A stretch of DNA of 64,000 nt from Cerrena zonata (lineage: Eukaryota > Basidiomycota > Agaricomycetes > Polyporales > Cerrenaceae): contig JASBNA010000025.1 of assembly GCA_038087015.1 (NCBI GenBank), forward strand, positions 434,001 through 498,000. The letters run 5' to 3'. Made by a program: the position numbers and the translations under genes. Position 1 is the first letter of the stretch, and each line of letters opens with the position of its first letter. A model generated the notes under the pieces. That model searched no databases. It was not told the origin of the DNA and saw only the letters and a list, made by a program, of their open reading frames with translations. Below are positions 49,722 through 62,734 of the stretch, piece by piece.

Positions 49722-50991
49722 ATGGAGCCCCGCCGCTATGTCTTTCGGATTCCCGACACAGGTCTTTTCTTTTGTGCGAACTGTTACTCCCCAGACATTC
49801 CTTTCGATGACGGTCTGACTTACATTTTTATGCATAACGCCGCTTCGCGTACGTATAGCCTAGGAGATATTGATTTGCTTCCTACCCCTCACTACCGACC
49901 TTTCCAAATCCAGATAAAGAAGTGTGGGAGCCTATCATACAGCATTTGTTCCAACTTTCGAGTGACCCAAAGCTGCCGAGCACCTGTCGCGTACGGGAAG
50001 CTTGGTCGCTAGAATGGCAGAATCATGGAGAGTCTGCACTCCTTAACACAGAAAGTCTCTCGGAAAGAGATTGTTTTGGTACGTCTATACTTCGTCGTAG
50101 TCTGACAACGCTTATAGCACAGTACAGGGGTGCATGAGATCGGAGACGTCGTTTGTTGTTTTCTCCGCCTGGATCTTATGCTTGGTCACAATATTGTTGC
50201 AGTAGGCCATTCTGCCAGTGTATCAGCATGGTACGCTTTACTCCATGTTGCTTCTTTTCTGAGTCCGTGATTTACGATGTTTTCGCTCCACTTTCAGGAT
50301 CTTGGGCGGAAATCGTATGGAGCATCTGTCATTGAAGGCGGCCATTCTGATTGAACCCGGAATGGACACTTTACGAGGACTCCCATCAGAAAAGGACACC
50401 AGGAAATGGCTTCACCGACTAAACTCGGTAGTCAACCGAAGGGACATGTGGGAAGATCAGGCATCCCTCGAGCGTTGGCTGAGGAGGCAGTTCCCCTGGA
50501 AGACTTGGGACCAACGTGTGTTCGACCTCTATGTTGTTTGTTCATCTCTCGCTCTTGCTTTGGTGTCCCTTGTTGAATACGTTGTAGAAACACGCATACA
50601 TGGACGTCGAACGAGACGGGCGTTCAGTCATTGTCCCGAAGTGTGCTAACAGACAGGAAGTCGGATGTTATGCGATCCAGGACCACAGTGAAGCCCTCGC
50701 TCATTTCACACCCTTCTGTGCTCAAGTTCCCGTGCATTTGATATTCAGCGAAAGGTCTGAGGTTGTGTAAGTACCCCCAAGTCCATGCTATGCCCTCTTC
50801 ACCATCTAAATACATGTATCAGCTTCTGGGACAATCGCAAGTTGATATGCGACACTTCCCAGGGTCGCGTTCTTCAACCTGTCCGGATTCTTCCGGGAGT
50901 AGGGCATTGGGTCGTCCAAGAAAAGCCGGAGCTTGTGGCAGAGACCATTTTTGACATTGTAAAACCTCCAGCGCATACGGCGAAATTGTGA
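49722..50991 (+). CDS. Alpha/beta hydrolase
   Basis: Serine hydrolase fold of unknown substrate, similar in layout to fungal toxin-biosynthesis-like and peroxisomal hydrolases. The start MEPRRYVFRIPDTG is at 49722. The nucleophile elbow is VAVGHSASVSAW (Ser in GHSAS), the lid region is RKWLHRLNSVV..RRDMW, strand 7 is VPVHLIFSERSEVV, and the catalytic His is in PGVGHWVVQEKPEL near the end. Stop at 50991. Six introns all join in frame, for example the T/GG junction ending at 50127 and the final intron 50768-50821. There is no signal peptide. Adjacent to the fatty-acid methyltransferase, so a role in acyl metabolism is possible but unproven. Confidence 0.82.
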
Positions 50992-51105
50992 ACAGCTACA
51001 AATACACTTATAGACCAGCCTTGATAAGGGTGTTGACCCGTCGCTCGCTTGTATATTATATAAGCATCAATATCCATTTGTTAGAATTTAGCGGACGTCC
51101 GAACA

Positions 51106-53526
51106 ATGCGGAGGGATAATAAATCATGTAACTGCATTTCTTGTGCTAACACATGCAACTGTTTTCAGAAAATTATATCGTCCCGTCGACGAACTCTGTA
51201 ACTGCCACATTCAGTGGTAAGTTGTCAGTGATGATCGAGATCAACTTTGATCGAGGTTGCATGCAGTCCGTCCTTCATGCCAGACGCATGCTAGAGAGAA
51301 CCGCGACTTTAGAAAGGTAAGTTTCTTCTGGATGGTATAGCTATACTTATATTAAATGTGACATTGCGTCGAGTTCGATCTCTTTCGCCACATCAAGCAC
51401 TAGCCATGGAACCGACCACTGAAAATCGAAATTTTATGTTTGACGGGCCACAAAATGTAGTCAAGCCCTTTATGTCTAGGGTATTTGAAAGGCTCCGGCG
51501 TCCAGATGTTGACACAGAATTCGCAAATGAATATATAGTGCGTGTTATGAATCCTCACAGGCCCTTATCACTCATGACACAGTCACCGTTTGCACCCGTA
51601 GTATGCGCTCCGTAACCAGTGGCTGAGAGAGAGCTACATGTTTGCGGGCCAGGGATTCACCGATTTGCAGCGTATTAGCTTCGAGTCGGGGATTGTAGAA
51701 ACCCTTCTGCAGTTTAGTCAAAATCCACGATCGACAACTGATCTTGCTATTTCCACATATCTCGCGATGGACACTTTCCAATACTTCGCCCGCATTGCCA
51801 ATCTCTCACAGCACCGAAAGCTGTATGACGAGATGATGCGACACAATGCATTAGAAATTGCAATCGATGTGGGTCGTGGGTTTTCCTTGTTTTCTGCAGA
51901 TACTAATGTTTAAACAGCAAGTCGAAAACCATGAATTATGTCTTCACCGATACATAGGCAGGGCTCTCATACGCGTTCTTGCTCAATTCATGTTCCTCGG
52001 TGACTCATTTTCCCCAAAGCGAACAGCAGATCTTTGTGAAAGGTTTTGTAGGTGGACGCTTGAGGGGCCCGAAAGAGACTCAGAGGAGTTGCTTCAACCT
52101 GACAAAACATGGCAATCTCAAATGATGATTGGCCGTTTTGGCGTGAGTATGATCAGTTAGAGTTTGGTTGTAATATCACTCATGGAGCCAACAGACACCT
52201 CCTAGGGTCGCTGCCACATACGTAAAAAGGTGGTATGCTATGTCACAAGAGTTCTGCATGTTCTCCGTATATGGCATGCTCTCTCGCTCCCCATCTCCCG
52301 ATGCGAAATTCATTCTTAGCATCCTCGAATTTAAACCGGAGCTGGTTGACATGCTTTTGAAAGTAGGTATGCTTCCCAGAGCGCCATGGTATCCTGAGTC
52401 CCAGATCGATTCTCTCGCATTCGAATCACTCAATCGACTGGTACTGTTTCCTCTGAGCGGTGTCCCTAGCCTCCCTCTAGAAGGAGATCTAAAGGACAAC
52501 TACGAGCAAGAATGCAACCATACGCTCAAATCGATTGAAATTGTAACCTCTCGCCCAAATTGGTCGACTTATCTCATCAATGCCTGGATGAAGCTGGAGA
52601 AGGAGGTGCCATTTGCTGTTAAAAGGTATGTAACGCCACGCTTTTGACGGTGAACTTAACTTGAGCGCAAATCAAACAGAACGTTGAGCAGGGTAGGTAG
52701 TGACTATTTCGCTGTCAAACCTCCTGGGGAAGAAATGTTGCATACTATTTTTTCATGGCGAGGTAAGTTGTTCTCTGAGTGATTTACAGTTAAGGCTTAC
52801 GTTGGGATTGGAGGAAAAATCAGAGTATCGATATTACGCCTTATAGCAGCGTCCACGTACGCCAGCCAACCCAAAGATATCGATCTACTTTCATTTCTAT
52901 ACATAGCATACCTTGGATCACAACGATTCAAGTCTCAGCTCGAGATCGCTCGAAGCGGCAACCTGGAGGATCAATATTTATATGCAGAGCGAAATGAAGA
53001 AATCGCTACTGTACCGTTCTGGGCGATGGAAACACAAACCGACGTCGAACATACCGCATGGACCCCAAGAGAATTTATCACCGGACCTATCGCACTCGTC
53101 CGTCTGTTAACTACGCTAGCTTCTAGAGGACTGATAGACAGGGCACGGACTATGGAGGAACTCCCTGAAGGGGTGTCACCATCGACGACAATCAAACAGG
53201 TCAAACAGATACTCAGCTCAGAAATTATGTTGAAGATAATATCGCTCTCAAAGAAACGAGTCAAAAGCGTTCGTGAAGAAGGTCGGGATTGTGTAACGAC
53301 GCAGAAAGATTACAAAAAGGCCCACCTACTCTATCTCTCAGCGTCGGAACTTGCATGGAACCTTCTAGAGCTTAACCAGAGCTTGGGCGGAAGGTTTGAT
53401 ACAGAGGTGGAGGGCGTCACAAAAGAGCTGGTGCTTTTTCTCTTGGTAATGCTGCCGAAATGTGTATCCGGCGCATGGACTACACGAGAGCCATCGTTCC
53501 GGCTCTTGGAGTCGACTGGGTGTTGA
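51106..53526 (+). CDS. Hypothetical protein with possible Cys-rich N-terminus
   Basis: I recognise no named domain in the body. The reliable part runs from about 51390 (MEPTTENRNFMFDG) to the stop at 53526. It includes YALRNQWLRESYMFAGQG, ISTYLAMDTFQYFARIA, LAQFMFLGDSFSPKRTAD, KRWYAMSQEFCMFSVY, FFAVKPPG-like text and AHLLYLSASELAWNLLEL. It is helical, soluble-looking and over 600 residues. Upstream exons from the ATG at 51106 contain CNCISCANTCNC and CQTHARENRDFRK, which may be the remains of a zinc finger such as MYND. I could not join them in frame, so the N-terminus is uncertain or decayed. Confidence 0.65.
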
Positions 53527-55543
53527 AGCATATACCACCAGGTGAAGAAATCACAAATGATATAGTATAAAAGAACAAAAGGAGACTAGCACAGGCGCAG
53601 CGCAACGCACCGGCTTAGATGGTATGAGGATCCAACAAGTAACGTTATCAATATTGTTGTTGAATATACCACCTTTGTAGTTATCTTTGCCTGGCCGGTC
53701 ATGGTTTGCCCGTCGTGAAATTTCTTGCAGACTTATGTCATTATAAATGCACTTGTATTGTACCACTGTCGTCTGCGATTACGACTTTGCTCGGCCTGGT
53801 CTGCAGGTCCAGCGGCGACACCTTTTCTCATTTTTTCTTCGCCTAACCCGGCCTCTTTCAATATCGGCTTGTATTCGACTACTAGAGGTGGGTGAATGAG
53901 TATCCTCTGGCTCTGCGGCTACACATATAATATCAGATAATCATTCTGGCTTCTGTATCTTGCTCATACTTGACGACCCACAATACTTACCTAAGTCTGT
54001 TACCCGTGGCAACCTCAGTCCACTTTCCGAGTCGCCATACGCTCCAGTGCTCTGTCTTCGAACCTTGCATTATTCAGTATAGAACGCCAACGGACTCTTA
54101 TTCTCATATATTAAGAATACGGGCTGAGTCTTGGATAAGACCGAAGATGAAGTGTGTTCTCAGTACCTGTGATCGAAACGTCACAATGCAGTTGCCATAA
54201 ACAGACAATCAACTTCCAAATAAGGCAAATGCTTCCATGATGGCCTCCTCGAAGTCGTCTCTCTCGACTCGGGCTTTCAAGTTGTCGTTCATCATGAATA
54301 TAGGTATACAATGTTATCTATCTTTGACTTCCGGTGTTATTTAAAGCTTCAATCTAAAGTCACTTCACTCATACTCCGAAACGCTGAGGACCCGGGTCGG
54401 AGATACCGTCTCGACAGTAAGGTAGACCACTCCTCCCTCTGGTATTGAACTTACTTGCTTTGTTCAGCTATTCCTTATCCAAGGGAGCTATTCAAAGGAT
54501 GCGAGGCTATATAGAGCACGATAAATTACTACTGCTATGTTCTATCAAGTCGATCGATGGTACGTGACGTGTCATGTCATCTCTGTGGATATTCATGATT
54601 TTGTAAACTGCGACGCTCTTTCCCTCTGCTCTAAACCCCCTCACCTCATCGTATGCAATTTCACCTCCTCGTATCACAGTCCGGAACCGCCATAAACTCG
54701 TCCATTTGTCCGAAAAAACCTCAGGATCAATATCATACATTGCACGACACCCATCGTAGAAGCTATTATTGGATAGGCTCGACCAAATTAGGTAGAATAG
54801 ATATGAGGTGTGTCTATTATCTTCAGTCCGCTGGTCCCGCAAAGTATCACTCAATCCTTGAGCTATATCAGATACACTACAGATCGACAATCGTTGTCTT
54901 GATCTATCACTCGCCTGCTCTCACCTCGTTTCGGTCCTGCTATACCCATTTCTATGGAAGCAACAGGGATGATATAATATCCGTCGCCCTTTGCCTTGCT
55001 AGCTTGACGTTGATTCCTTCTAGTACTCGGTACGCGTTCTCCAAACAAAATCTTTTCTCCCTTTATACTCTGAGGCTCCTGTCCGATGCGAACTGGCAAT
55101 CACCATTGAAAACCCCATCAAACAGAGGTTTGCACTATACGAATCCGACATCTGTGAGCGGACATCTCAAGGACGAAATCTCTGCACTCGATGTCTCGCA
55201 TTGAGTAAGCAGCTCACTCAATCTCGAGCACATCATGCTTTTTCTGATCTCTACGTGTCGATGTGAAGACTTCTACCTGTATACCTATCAGACGAGGCCG
55301 TAGCGTACTCACGCCTTTCTCTCTGCCAAAGTCCCCTTCTGTGCTCTTTCCCATACGTTCGTTGTTGTTTGTAAACAGTTATGGTGATCACTGCTATGTA
55401 TATAGCTTTCCCACTCACGACATGTCGGGACAGCTCTAATACTCTATGTTAAAGCTTGCATGGAACATGAATGCATTGTCGAAAAACGAACCAGACATTT
55501 GACAGTCAACTAATAAAAAAGCGATGGGATGACACCCTACTTT
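53527..55543. other. Intergenic region between convergent genes
   Basis: Two overlapping open frames on opposite strands (54507-54890 minus and 54653-55204 plus) are longer than most here but show no domain or splice pattern. I see no clear copy of the NLR-A/NLR-B downstream flank, so NLR-C was not copied with it or has lost it. Confidence 0.45.
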
Positions 55544-58500
55544 CTACGCAGCTTGGGATATATATTTCAACCAATTTGTACCGGTTAGATCTATAGTTCT
55601 ACTGAGATCCAGGTTTTGTTGTCTGGGCCTGTGCCTGATAACATGGGTGCCCCGTAGATCCAAGTCTGCCCATCTTTCTCGGGGAACCCAAAGTAAATGC
55701 TCTTCGTTAGGACCTAGAACCCAAGTACCTAAGATCTCTTGATCTTCGTCCCATGATGGCTGGTCCCAATGCAACGGCATGGTTGAAGAGCCTACGTCGC
55801 CTAGTGTGGTGAAACGTTCAAAATGAGGATGTTCCTTGTCGTGTCGTAAGGTTGAGAGATCCCACACCGTGATACCCATGTTGAATCCAAACACCAATGT
55901 ATCACAGCCTATATTTAGGCGAATGGGGTGAGGGGTAAGTATCAGTGGGTCCCAGCTGTGCAGAATGTCGCCGTTTTTCAGGCTCCATATCGTGATTTTG
56001 GAGGTTAGAGAAAATGTAGCAACGAGTAGTTTGTCATCACGAGAGATCATCAGACTGCTTACACAGGTTAGATCATTCGTTGGAGGGGCAAAGGTTATTA
56101 GCCTTTTTGAGCTCTTGAGATCCCAAGCATCTATGCCACAAACTAAATCTTTAGTTTGCTTATACCGATGGCCGATGCAAACAAGAATGTCTCCTTTCAA
56201 AGAGATAACAATAAGTTGCACACGCTGGTAATCCGTCTCCAACGTGCTTGCCACATGTCCCCCTTCGGTATGTATAAACTCTATGACTTTGGGTGGGTTG
56301 GAAACGAAACCAAGAAGCGGACCGGCGAAACATACATGCCGGTTGCCAAATCGTCCAACGTTGCGCGGTTGTTGTTGGGGATCTCCAACGTTCGGTAACA
56401 GAATGACATCATGATCACTGAATCGCAGTACAACGCGTTCTTGGGAGGATGACTCGGACATAAATGTATGAATGTCCAGAATGTAACGTTTCTCATCATG
56501 GTTTGTAGGTGTGTATATTTTCATCCCTGACGATACGTAGACGGTACAATCTTCCAAGGCCACATAAACGGTCTTGTTGTCGGTACCAAATACTGCGCGG
56601 GAGACAGCACATGGATAGTTCATGGGCCAGTACTCCCGTAACAGCATGCAGTCGGCGACACTACGAACATGGACAGTACCGTCCCTTGACGTTGATAAGA
56701 ATTTCCTCCCATCTGGCGAAAAGGAAACAGAGGTGACTGGCCCTAGGTGTCCTCCACTGTTGGCTCGATCCCATTGCTCTTGATCCGAGATCTTCAGATG
56801 ATGACATAATTCCCAGGTGTAGATACCATCCTGACAAAGGGCTGCAATGCGCTTCCCATCCGGTAAGAAGATGACCTGAATAACAGCACTAGGTGCAACA
56901 ATAGGGTCTTGGTATGGACTTCCCCCATCAGCCTCGAGAATCTCGATTGCGAAAAGAAATCGGCAGAAAATGGCGATCAATGATCCATCTGGCGAGAATA
57001 TGGCTTGTTGATAATTTACCCTTGGTGGGATAGTGTGTCTGTATGGGCCACAAATATCTCTTCCCGACTCAAGATCGTATAGTGAGATCCCAGTTTTGGA
57101 CGATAGTAGTACGTGTGAGTGGGTAGCTGGGCTGAAGGATATATTGTCAACCCGGAGATCAAGGCGTCTCTGCAAGGTCACAGCACCAGTCGCGCTGTCG
57201 ATCCTCCATATAAAAGTATGTGATCGGACGCCCAAAGCCAAGTAGGTCCCATCCGGGGACCAAGTGAGCCATAAATCAGTGTAAGCTGTACCTCGACGTG
57301 TCTTGACCCCAATGGTATTGCGAGGTGTCCCAAGTTGCAGATCCCAGAAATGGATGACACCTGAACGACGCCGACCCTCTAGCACGGTGAATGTTACTAG
57401 CTGGTTCCTATCAGTTGGATGAAATACAAGTCTTCGCACCCATCGTAGTGGTGGGTATATGATTTTTAGAATACCGATTTCTTCCACATCCCAAATACAG
57501 ATATCCGTCTCGTTAGCTATCCCCATAGCTCTTCCCTGCTCGGGAGAAACGGTGATATGAGATAGTTTCATATCAATGTATGGTGGTGTAAGCATTCGGC
57601 CATAATAATGGACTGATCCATCAGCCAATATCTTCCACCGATGCCAGAGGGAGTGGCGGGCGCATCCCGAAAAGAGGGATAAGCCGTCAGGGCTGCATGC
57701 AAGATACTGACACTGACACCTTGGTCTCGAGAGATCGATGCAGGTTCCGGGATAGATCCCCTGATTTAGTTGTGTAGGTAAATTTTGAAGGAGGGATGCG
57801 TGAATTTTCATGAATGGTGATTCACGAGGAGTAAATAGTAATGCTGAGACGTAAATGTGTGGGATACTGTTAAAGATGACTTCAGAGTAAGTCTCTGCGA
57901 ACTCCTTGACACTATTCCATAGGATCATCTGTTTGACATCGACAGACTGTGGATATTTAGTGCTATAGAAATATATGAATCACTTCACACTTACACAGAA
58001 ACCCCTGCGAGCCACAGCACATGCGTACTTGAGTTCATATTCTTCTCCAATCAGACTTATTACTTCCAACCAGAAGAGTATCTTCGTCGAGAACAACCGC
58101 AGTGCTGATATTACATCCTCACAGCCAGTCTGAACACGCTGCAAGTGATGCCACCATTGCAGAGAAGCATATTGTAATGGCAGTGTGAGGTACTTTTGTA
58201 TCCGGTCTTGGAGGTCCGGGTAATCATTATTCAAGCGATGTGACGTCTCGAAATTGCATATGTTGAATCGAAGTTGCTTGTGCATAACACGCAAACAGCA
58301 CAGAGTGAGAAGGTGATCTGGGTCAAACCCAGCCAATGACCAAGGCTTGCCTCCGCTCCGGGTTTCGTCCGTGAGATAGTCGCAGAATGATGCATGTAAT
58401 GGGATAATGGGCCATCCTGGAGTGTAATCGAAAAGACAGTGGAAGTCTTGAAATACAAGGCGACATGATCTATCCTGCGGAAGATCAAGAAATTGATCGA

Positions 58501-61033
58501 CCCACACATCGACAAGTGGGATATTACAAAACAGAACGATCCCCATAATATCTCGAAATCGCTCATCCAATCCCTCGCCCCAATCATTTCGAGTTGTCAG
58601 CACCGTGGCGTACAAATTATCCAAGCCTTTCGCGTGTTTATTGCTCTGGGAATAGAGAATACGTGACAACTGAGCTGCAGGATCAGTGGTATCCAGAAGA
58701 AACTTTGACAGTGTGGATGCCCAAATGAACAGCCCCTCCGACATTTCCGCGATTCCATCTAAATCGGTTTCCTGTGGCCAGTTGGCTGGCATGCGTTTCA
58801 CCTTTCGTATGCGAGCCAGCTCGGACAACATATAGAGACGAATCGCTGGAATGTTGTCTCTCATGTCAGTTAAAGACATCGATTTTATTGTTGGATTATC
58901 CGACAACATGCTGTCAATATCCGGCTCACGTCGACTGGTGATGAAAAAGCGAAAGTTGTTAGGAAGCTTGGTGAATTCGTCTGAGATGAGGTTAAGTAGC
59001 AGTTGGCGTGAGCTTGTGTCTCCAAACTCATCCAAAGCGTCGATAACAATAACCATGGGACCAACGAGAGAGTCAACAGCGTCATGGATAGGACGACGGA
59101 GAAGATCGGCGAACTGCTTTTCCAGATGGCTATTGACAATCCTTCGATCACGTTCGATGGCAGTACCGATTCTTGATCGTAAAACGGTATCAGCATCCGC
59201 GAGTTGTGCGGCAATCGTGTGTATGACTGCATCGCGGTCGGTCTTATCTCTTTCGAAAAACAGAAAAGCTCCGAGACGGCCTAGTTCATAAAGACGTGCA
59301 GAGATAGTGTTAGCAATGGTGCTCTTCCCCGATCCAGCAAGGCCATGTAGCCACAAGATATTCTGCTTGTTCTGATCAACATCCACGATCCAGTCCACGA
59401 TTATCTGCAGTATGTCTTCACGAGTGCCGTGTAAGCACAGAGGTCGGTTGGCCGCATTCATGCCAGCTGGTTTGAGTAAATTAAGTGCATCTGTCTGGAC
59501 TACATCACGAACAACATCAATTAGATAGAAAGGGCCAGGGAAAATAAAATACGTAGTTGTTCTACACCTCCAAGAACCTTGGAGCTGACAAGCGCAGTAT
59601 GCAATTGGACCTTTTCTGTCAAATTTTTCCGTAGTTTGGCAAATGCTGCTATGAACTCATTGATTTTGTGGGTCAAATCGGTCACTAGATTCACTACCAC
59701 TCTTCCTGCTCTGGTCGTAAGTCGTGTAATATAAGCGATCTTAGAGAGTGCACCACATACCCGCAAAATTAGGCTGAAGGAACGTGCACATGAAAGTAGC
59801 ACATTCCGTCACCTGGTTGAGCATAGCAGTTATGATCGGCTCGAGACGTATCGCATCCTCGTTGATCTTCTCGACATCTTCAACGAAGTCGAAAGCATCC
59901 TCGATTGCAGCGACGAGATCAAAGATCCTTTTGTCTGTCGATTGCTGCTTCTCAACAACCTGATCAATCTTTTATGAGGAGTATGGGTTGATTATGATAC
60001 TAAGTCATACCTTGTACAGCGATGTGCAGACTTGCCACGCGAAATCGACCCATGGATGTAACTGTGTAAAATAACGACGATATCAGTGTACTCGATAAGT
60101 CTAGCAGATCAAGAGATAACATACCTTCGCCAATGCGTCAATCTTACTTACAACCCCACTCAATAGTTTCAACCTTTCGAGAAGTTTCCCAACCTTCTCG
60201 GACATGCTACCAGGGCCGAGCTGTTTGTCTATAGCGACCCGAGCTTCCGCGAGTGTGTGCTGCGCTTCATCCTTGGGAGGAACTTGCGCTTCTTCGGGTG
60301 GTTCTTCCCTCTCCTCGGGTATCTCATGCGTCGCCGTTGGTAGTTCGATAGGGTCCGTAGGCAGTTCAGATACTAATTCTTGCGTTTCTTGTACTTCTTC
60401 GTTCGACGATTGATATGTATCCTCTTCGTGTGGATTCTGCACGTCATTCTCGCTAACATGCTGTTGTTCATCACCAGATTGTAGATATTCGCCACTGGCC
60501 ACGACGATGCCTGCAGGGATCTTCTCTTTGTTTTTGGAACTAAAAAGCCTCAAATCCCCTGGGAAAATGTAAGATAATTGATTAAAAATGAGATCAATTC
60601 ACTGCTACGTACTTTGGATTGTCATCCCAGCAGATGAAAGGAAATCCGATGGTCTGCATTCCACTTCGCCGATAAGACGATCATGGATGAAAGACGACAA
60701 TTTCAAGCATAGTCGTATCGTTTGATCCTCCTCGATCGCATCTCTTCAAGACTATCGGTCATATATAATTCGCACGACCAAGGAGCAACTTACAACGTGA
60801 ATTCTTCATCCCATTGGGTGCTGGTCCCACTGATCTGTTTCGTCTTCAAAGTGCGCTTGGATTTGCCATCCTCGATCTTGATTTCGACATAAAGTGGAGT
60901 CTTTTTTTCGAAGAAGCGTTTCCTCAGCTGTACATCAGACACTCGATGAACTATGATAGGCACTAGGTGAGTATGTAACATAGCAAATACTCCTTACAAA
61001 GAACTTACTTCTCAACACAAAACTAGGAGCCAT
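55544..61033 (-). CDS. NLR-C: C2-like / NACHT / WD40 STAND protein
   Basis: Third paralogue, more diverged and about 36 kb from NLR-B. Nine exons: 61033-61009, 60950-60794, 60743-60613, 60558-60125, 60061-60011, 59968-59761, 59705-59553, 59499-57995 and 57928-55544, giving 1682 residues in frame. Exon phases match NLR-A and NLR-B throughout; exons 5 and 7 keep their 51 and 153 nt. The C2-like module has TPLYVEIKIEDGK and IHDRLIGEVECRPSDF. The linker is the most acidic of the three (Glu/Pro/Thr-rich). NACHT motifs are HGLAGSGKST, VIDALDEFG and FFITSRREPD. The WD40 region includes FSPDGRKFLSTSRDGTV and ITVWDLSTLRHD. Exon 9 is shorter at its start than in the paralogues. Predicted receptor; ligand unknown. 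Confidence 0.87.
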
Positions 61034-61162
61034 TACCGTGGTCAATGGTTCTTGTGGGCGACAGCAATGTCAGTTAGGTGATGAGGGGTGACGATAAAGG
61101 ATGAACAGATATAAGTCGAGCTCACCGTAAGCGGTTATATGTGGACAACGTGTGTTGGATGG

Positions 61163-61207
61163 GCTTCAATGTGAGAGACGATCACTGCCTTATCGATATC
61201 GAAGGCA
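61163..61207 (-). promoter_or_regulatory. Conserved upstream block of NLR-C with inverted repeat
   Basis: About 130-175 bp upstream of the NLR-C ATG. The plus strand reads TGCCTT (61186-61191), ATCGATATCG, AAGGCA (61202-61207): a 6-bp inverted repeat around a core identical to that at NLR-A. TTCAATGTGAGAGACGATCA just before it matches the NLR-B block. Confidence 0.5.
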
Positions 61208-62043
61208 ATGCAATGTCAGAACACCTTCGAGAACCTCAGGGTCGCGGCCGGCCAGCTATAGTTCATACACAGGCTGAGGGAAAGGGTTACATCATACGGG
61301 GACACTGATGCCCAAACCGGATGACTATTGGTCATGTGTCGCTACGACAAAAGCTATTGCGTTATTCTGAAAATAAATTACATTATGTGTTTCATTAATA
61401 TTTCCTTTCCTTTGCTTGCTAGTATTCTCGTGTCTGAGATTCGATATCCAGGTTGAACACCGATGCATCAAAGGTATATCGACGAGAAGGCACAGTAGTA
61501 GACGGGTGAGCGTACGCTCAACGAATTATGTGTCAATGTTTACTGCGACTAAACTCTGCATCGTCAGATGTTAATTAAAGATTCAGCGTCGGGAGAACCG
61601 TCAAGACACATACCTCAGCCCTTTTCCTGTCTAAAACTGTCATGTCTGTGCGAAAGTTTTTGAGGTGTCCATTGGACTAGACAACCGACATTACTAGCGA
61701 CTTGTAATGATTCGACCAGGGATGCAGGGGGGTAAGGGTGGGGAGGGTTAGCCCTCTTCACTGTATAGGACATTTCTGCTGACTCATTGAACGAGTAGAT
61801 TGACTGAAGTCAGTACCAAGAGACAAATGAGTCGTTTGTGTAGGTGATGATAGAGATACTGGGTGACGTATCAGAGTGGTCTGGTGGGCTCTGATCATGT
61901 ATCTACATGGTGTCGATGCATAAAGCTACACCAGCAGTCAGCCAAGTGTCTAAAATGAATAGACGTTAGTGTTTTAAGGCATCAACGTATTGGATGATGG
62001 TCGGTGGTCTCGGTCCCTGATCAAACGTCGATATTTGACAGGA

Positions 62044-62064
62044 CACGGCTAATGCCGGTCGGAG
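62044..62064 (-). repeat. CCGGCATTTCCCG motif, copy 8 (variant)
   Basis: The reverse complement reads CTCCGACCGGCATTAGCCG then TG, one substitution from the core. It lies 670 bp upstream of the lectin gene. Confidence 0.5.
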
Positions 62065-62734
62065 CTTTAAGTTACCAGTCTTTTCTACGACCATTTCTCG
62101 TGGCTAATTCGTGACTCTCCTTTATGTCTCGTGTTTGGTTTCCCGTCGACTTCATGTCTCTGATTCTATAACAGCATCTCAGAAGAAGATTGATAAAGAG
62201 AGGTTTATCCAGTACAACTCTGAGGGATATTCAAGTATGTCTGAGGTAAAACATAGAGATCTGGTGTACATGATTGACCCACCTCCTGTTGACCGGTTTG
62301 TGATTAATCGCGGTCTCTACACCACCAACCTCACCCATTCTCAATGAACAGTATTGAATGCCGTTTGCCTTTCCTTCAGGTGGACATTGAAAATTAGAGT
62401 TCATCTTGGGTCATTGGCCCCATCGCCCCGTCGAGAACCCAGTTAAGGTTTTGTACAAGTGACCCGTTCTCGCCCATCGTGCAGGCCATGTGAGTAGCGT
62501 ACGTACTTTGCCCTCTTTCCTCTGCATCTGTTCCCAGCTCACAGTCGACCCTCCTTGCTTTCCCACCAACAGGTGTCTCTCAAACCTCGTCATCGAGTCT
62601 CAGCAACGCATCTCAATAGTTGAGTATGTTATATACAGGTTTAGATTAATGCTGATCTCTTAGTAGACGATCTAAATCGTGTAATCGATAGTGGTCGACT
62701 CGGAAACTATCTTCATATAACCACTTATACAAGT

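Larger units (their letters stand above)
61034..62734. other. Divergent region between NLR-C and the H-type lectin
   Basis: It contains the conserved NLR upstream block (61163-61207) and motif copy 8 (62044-62064). The rest shows no gene; the frame at 62111-62347 has no motif. Confidence 0.5.

Noticed and set aside
54507..55204. Overlapping opposite-strand frames of 127 and 183 codons
   Set aside because: No domain, no splice pattern and no homologue in the window; likely chance.
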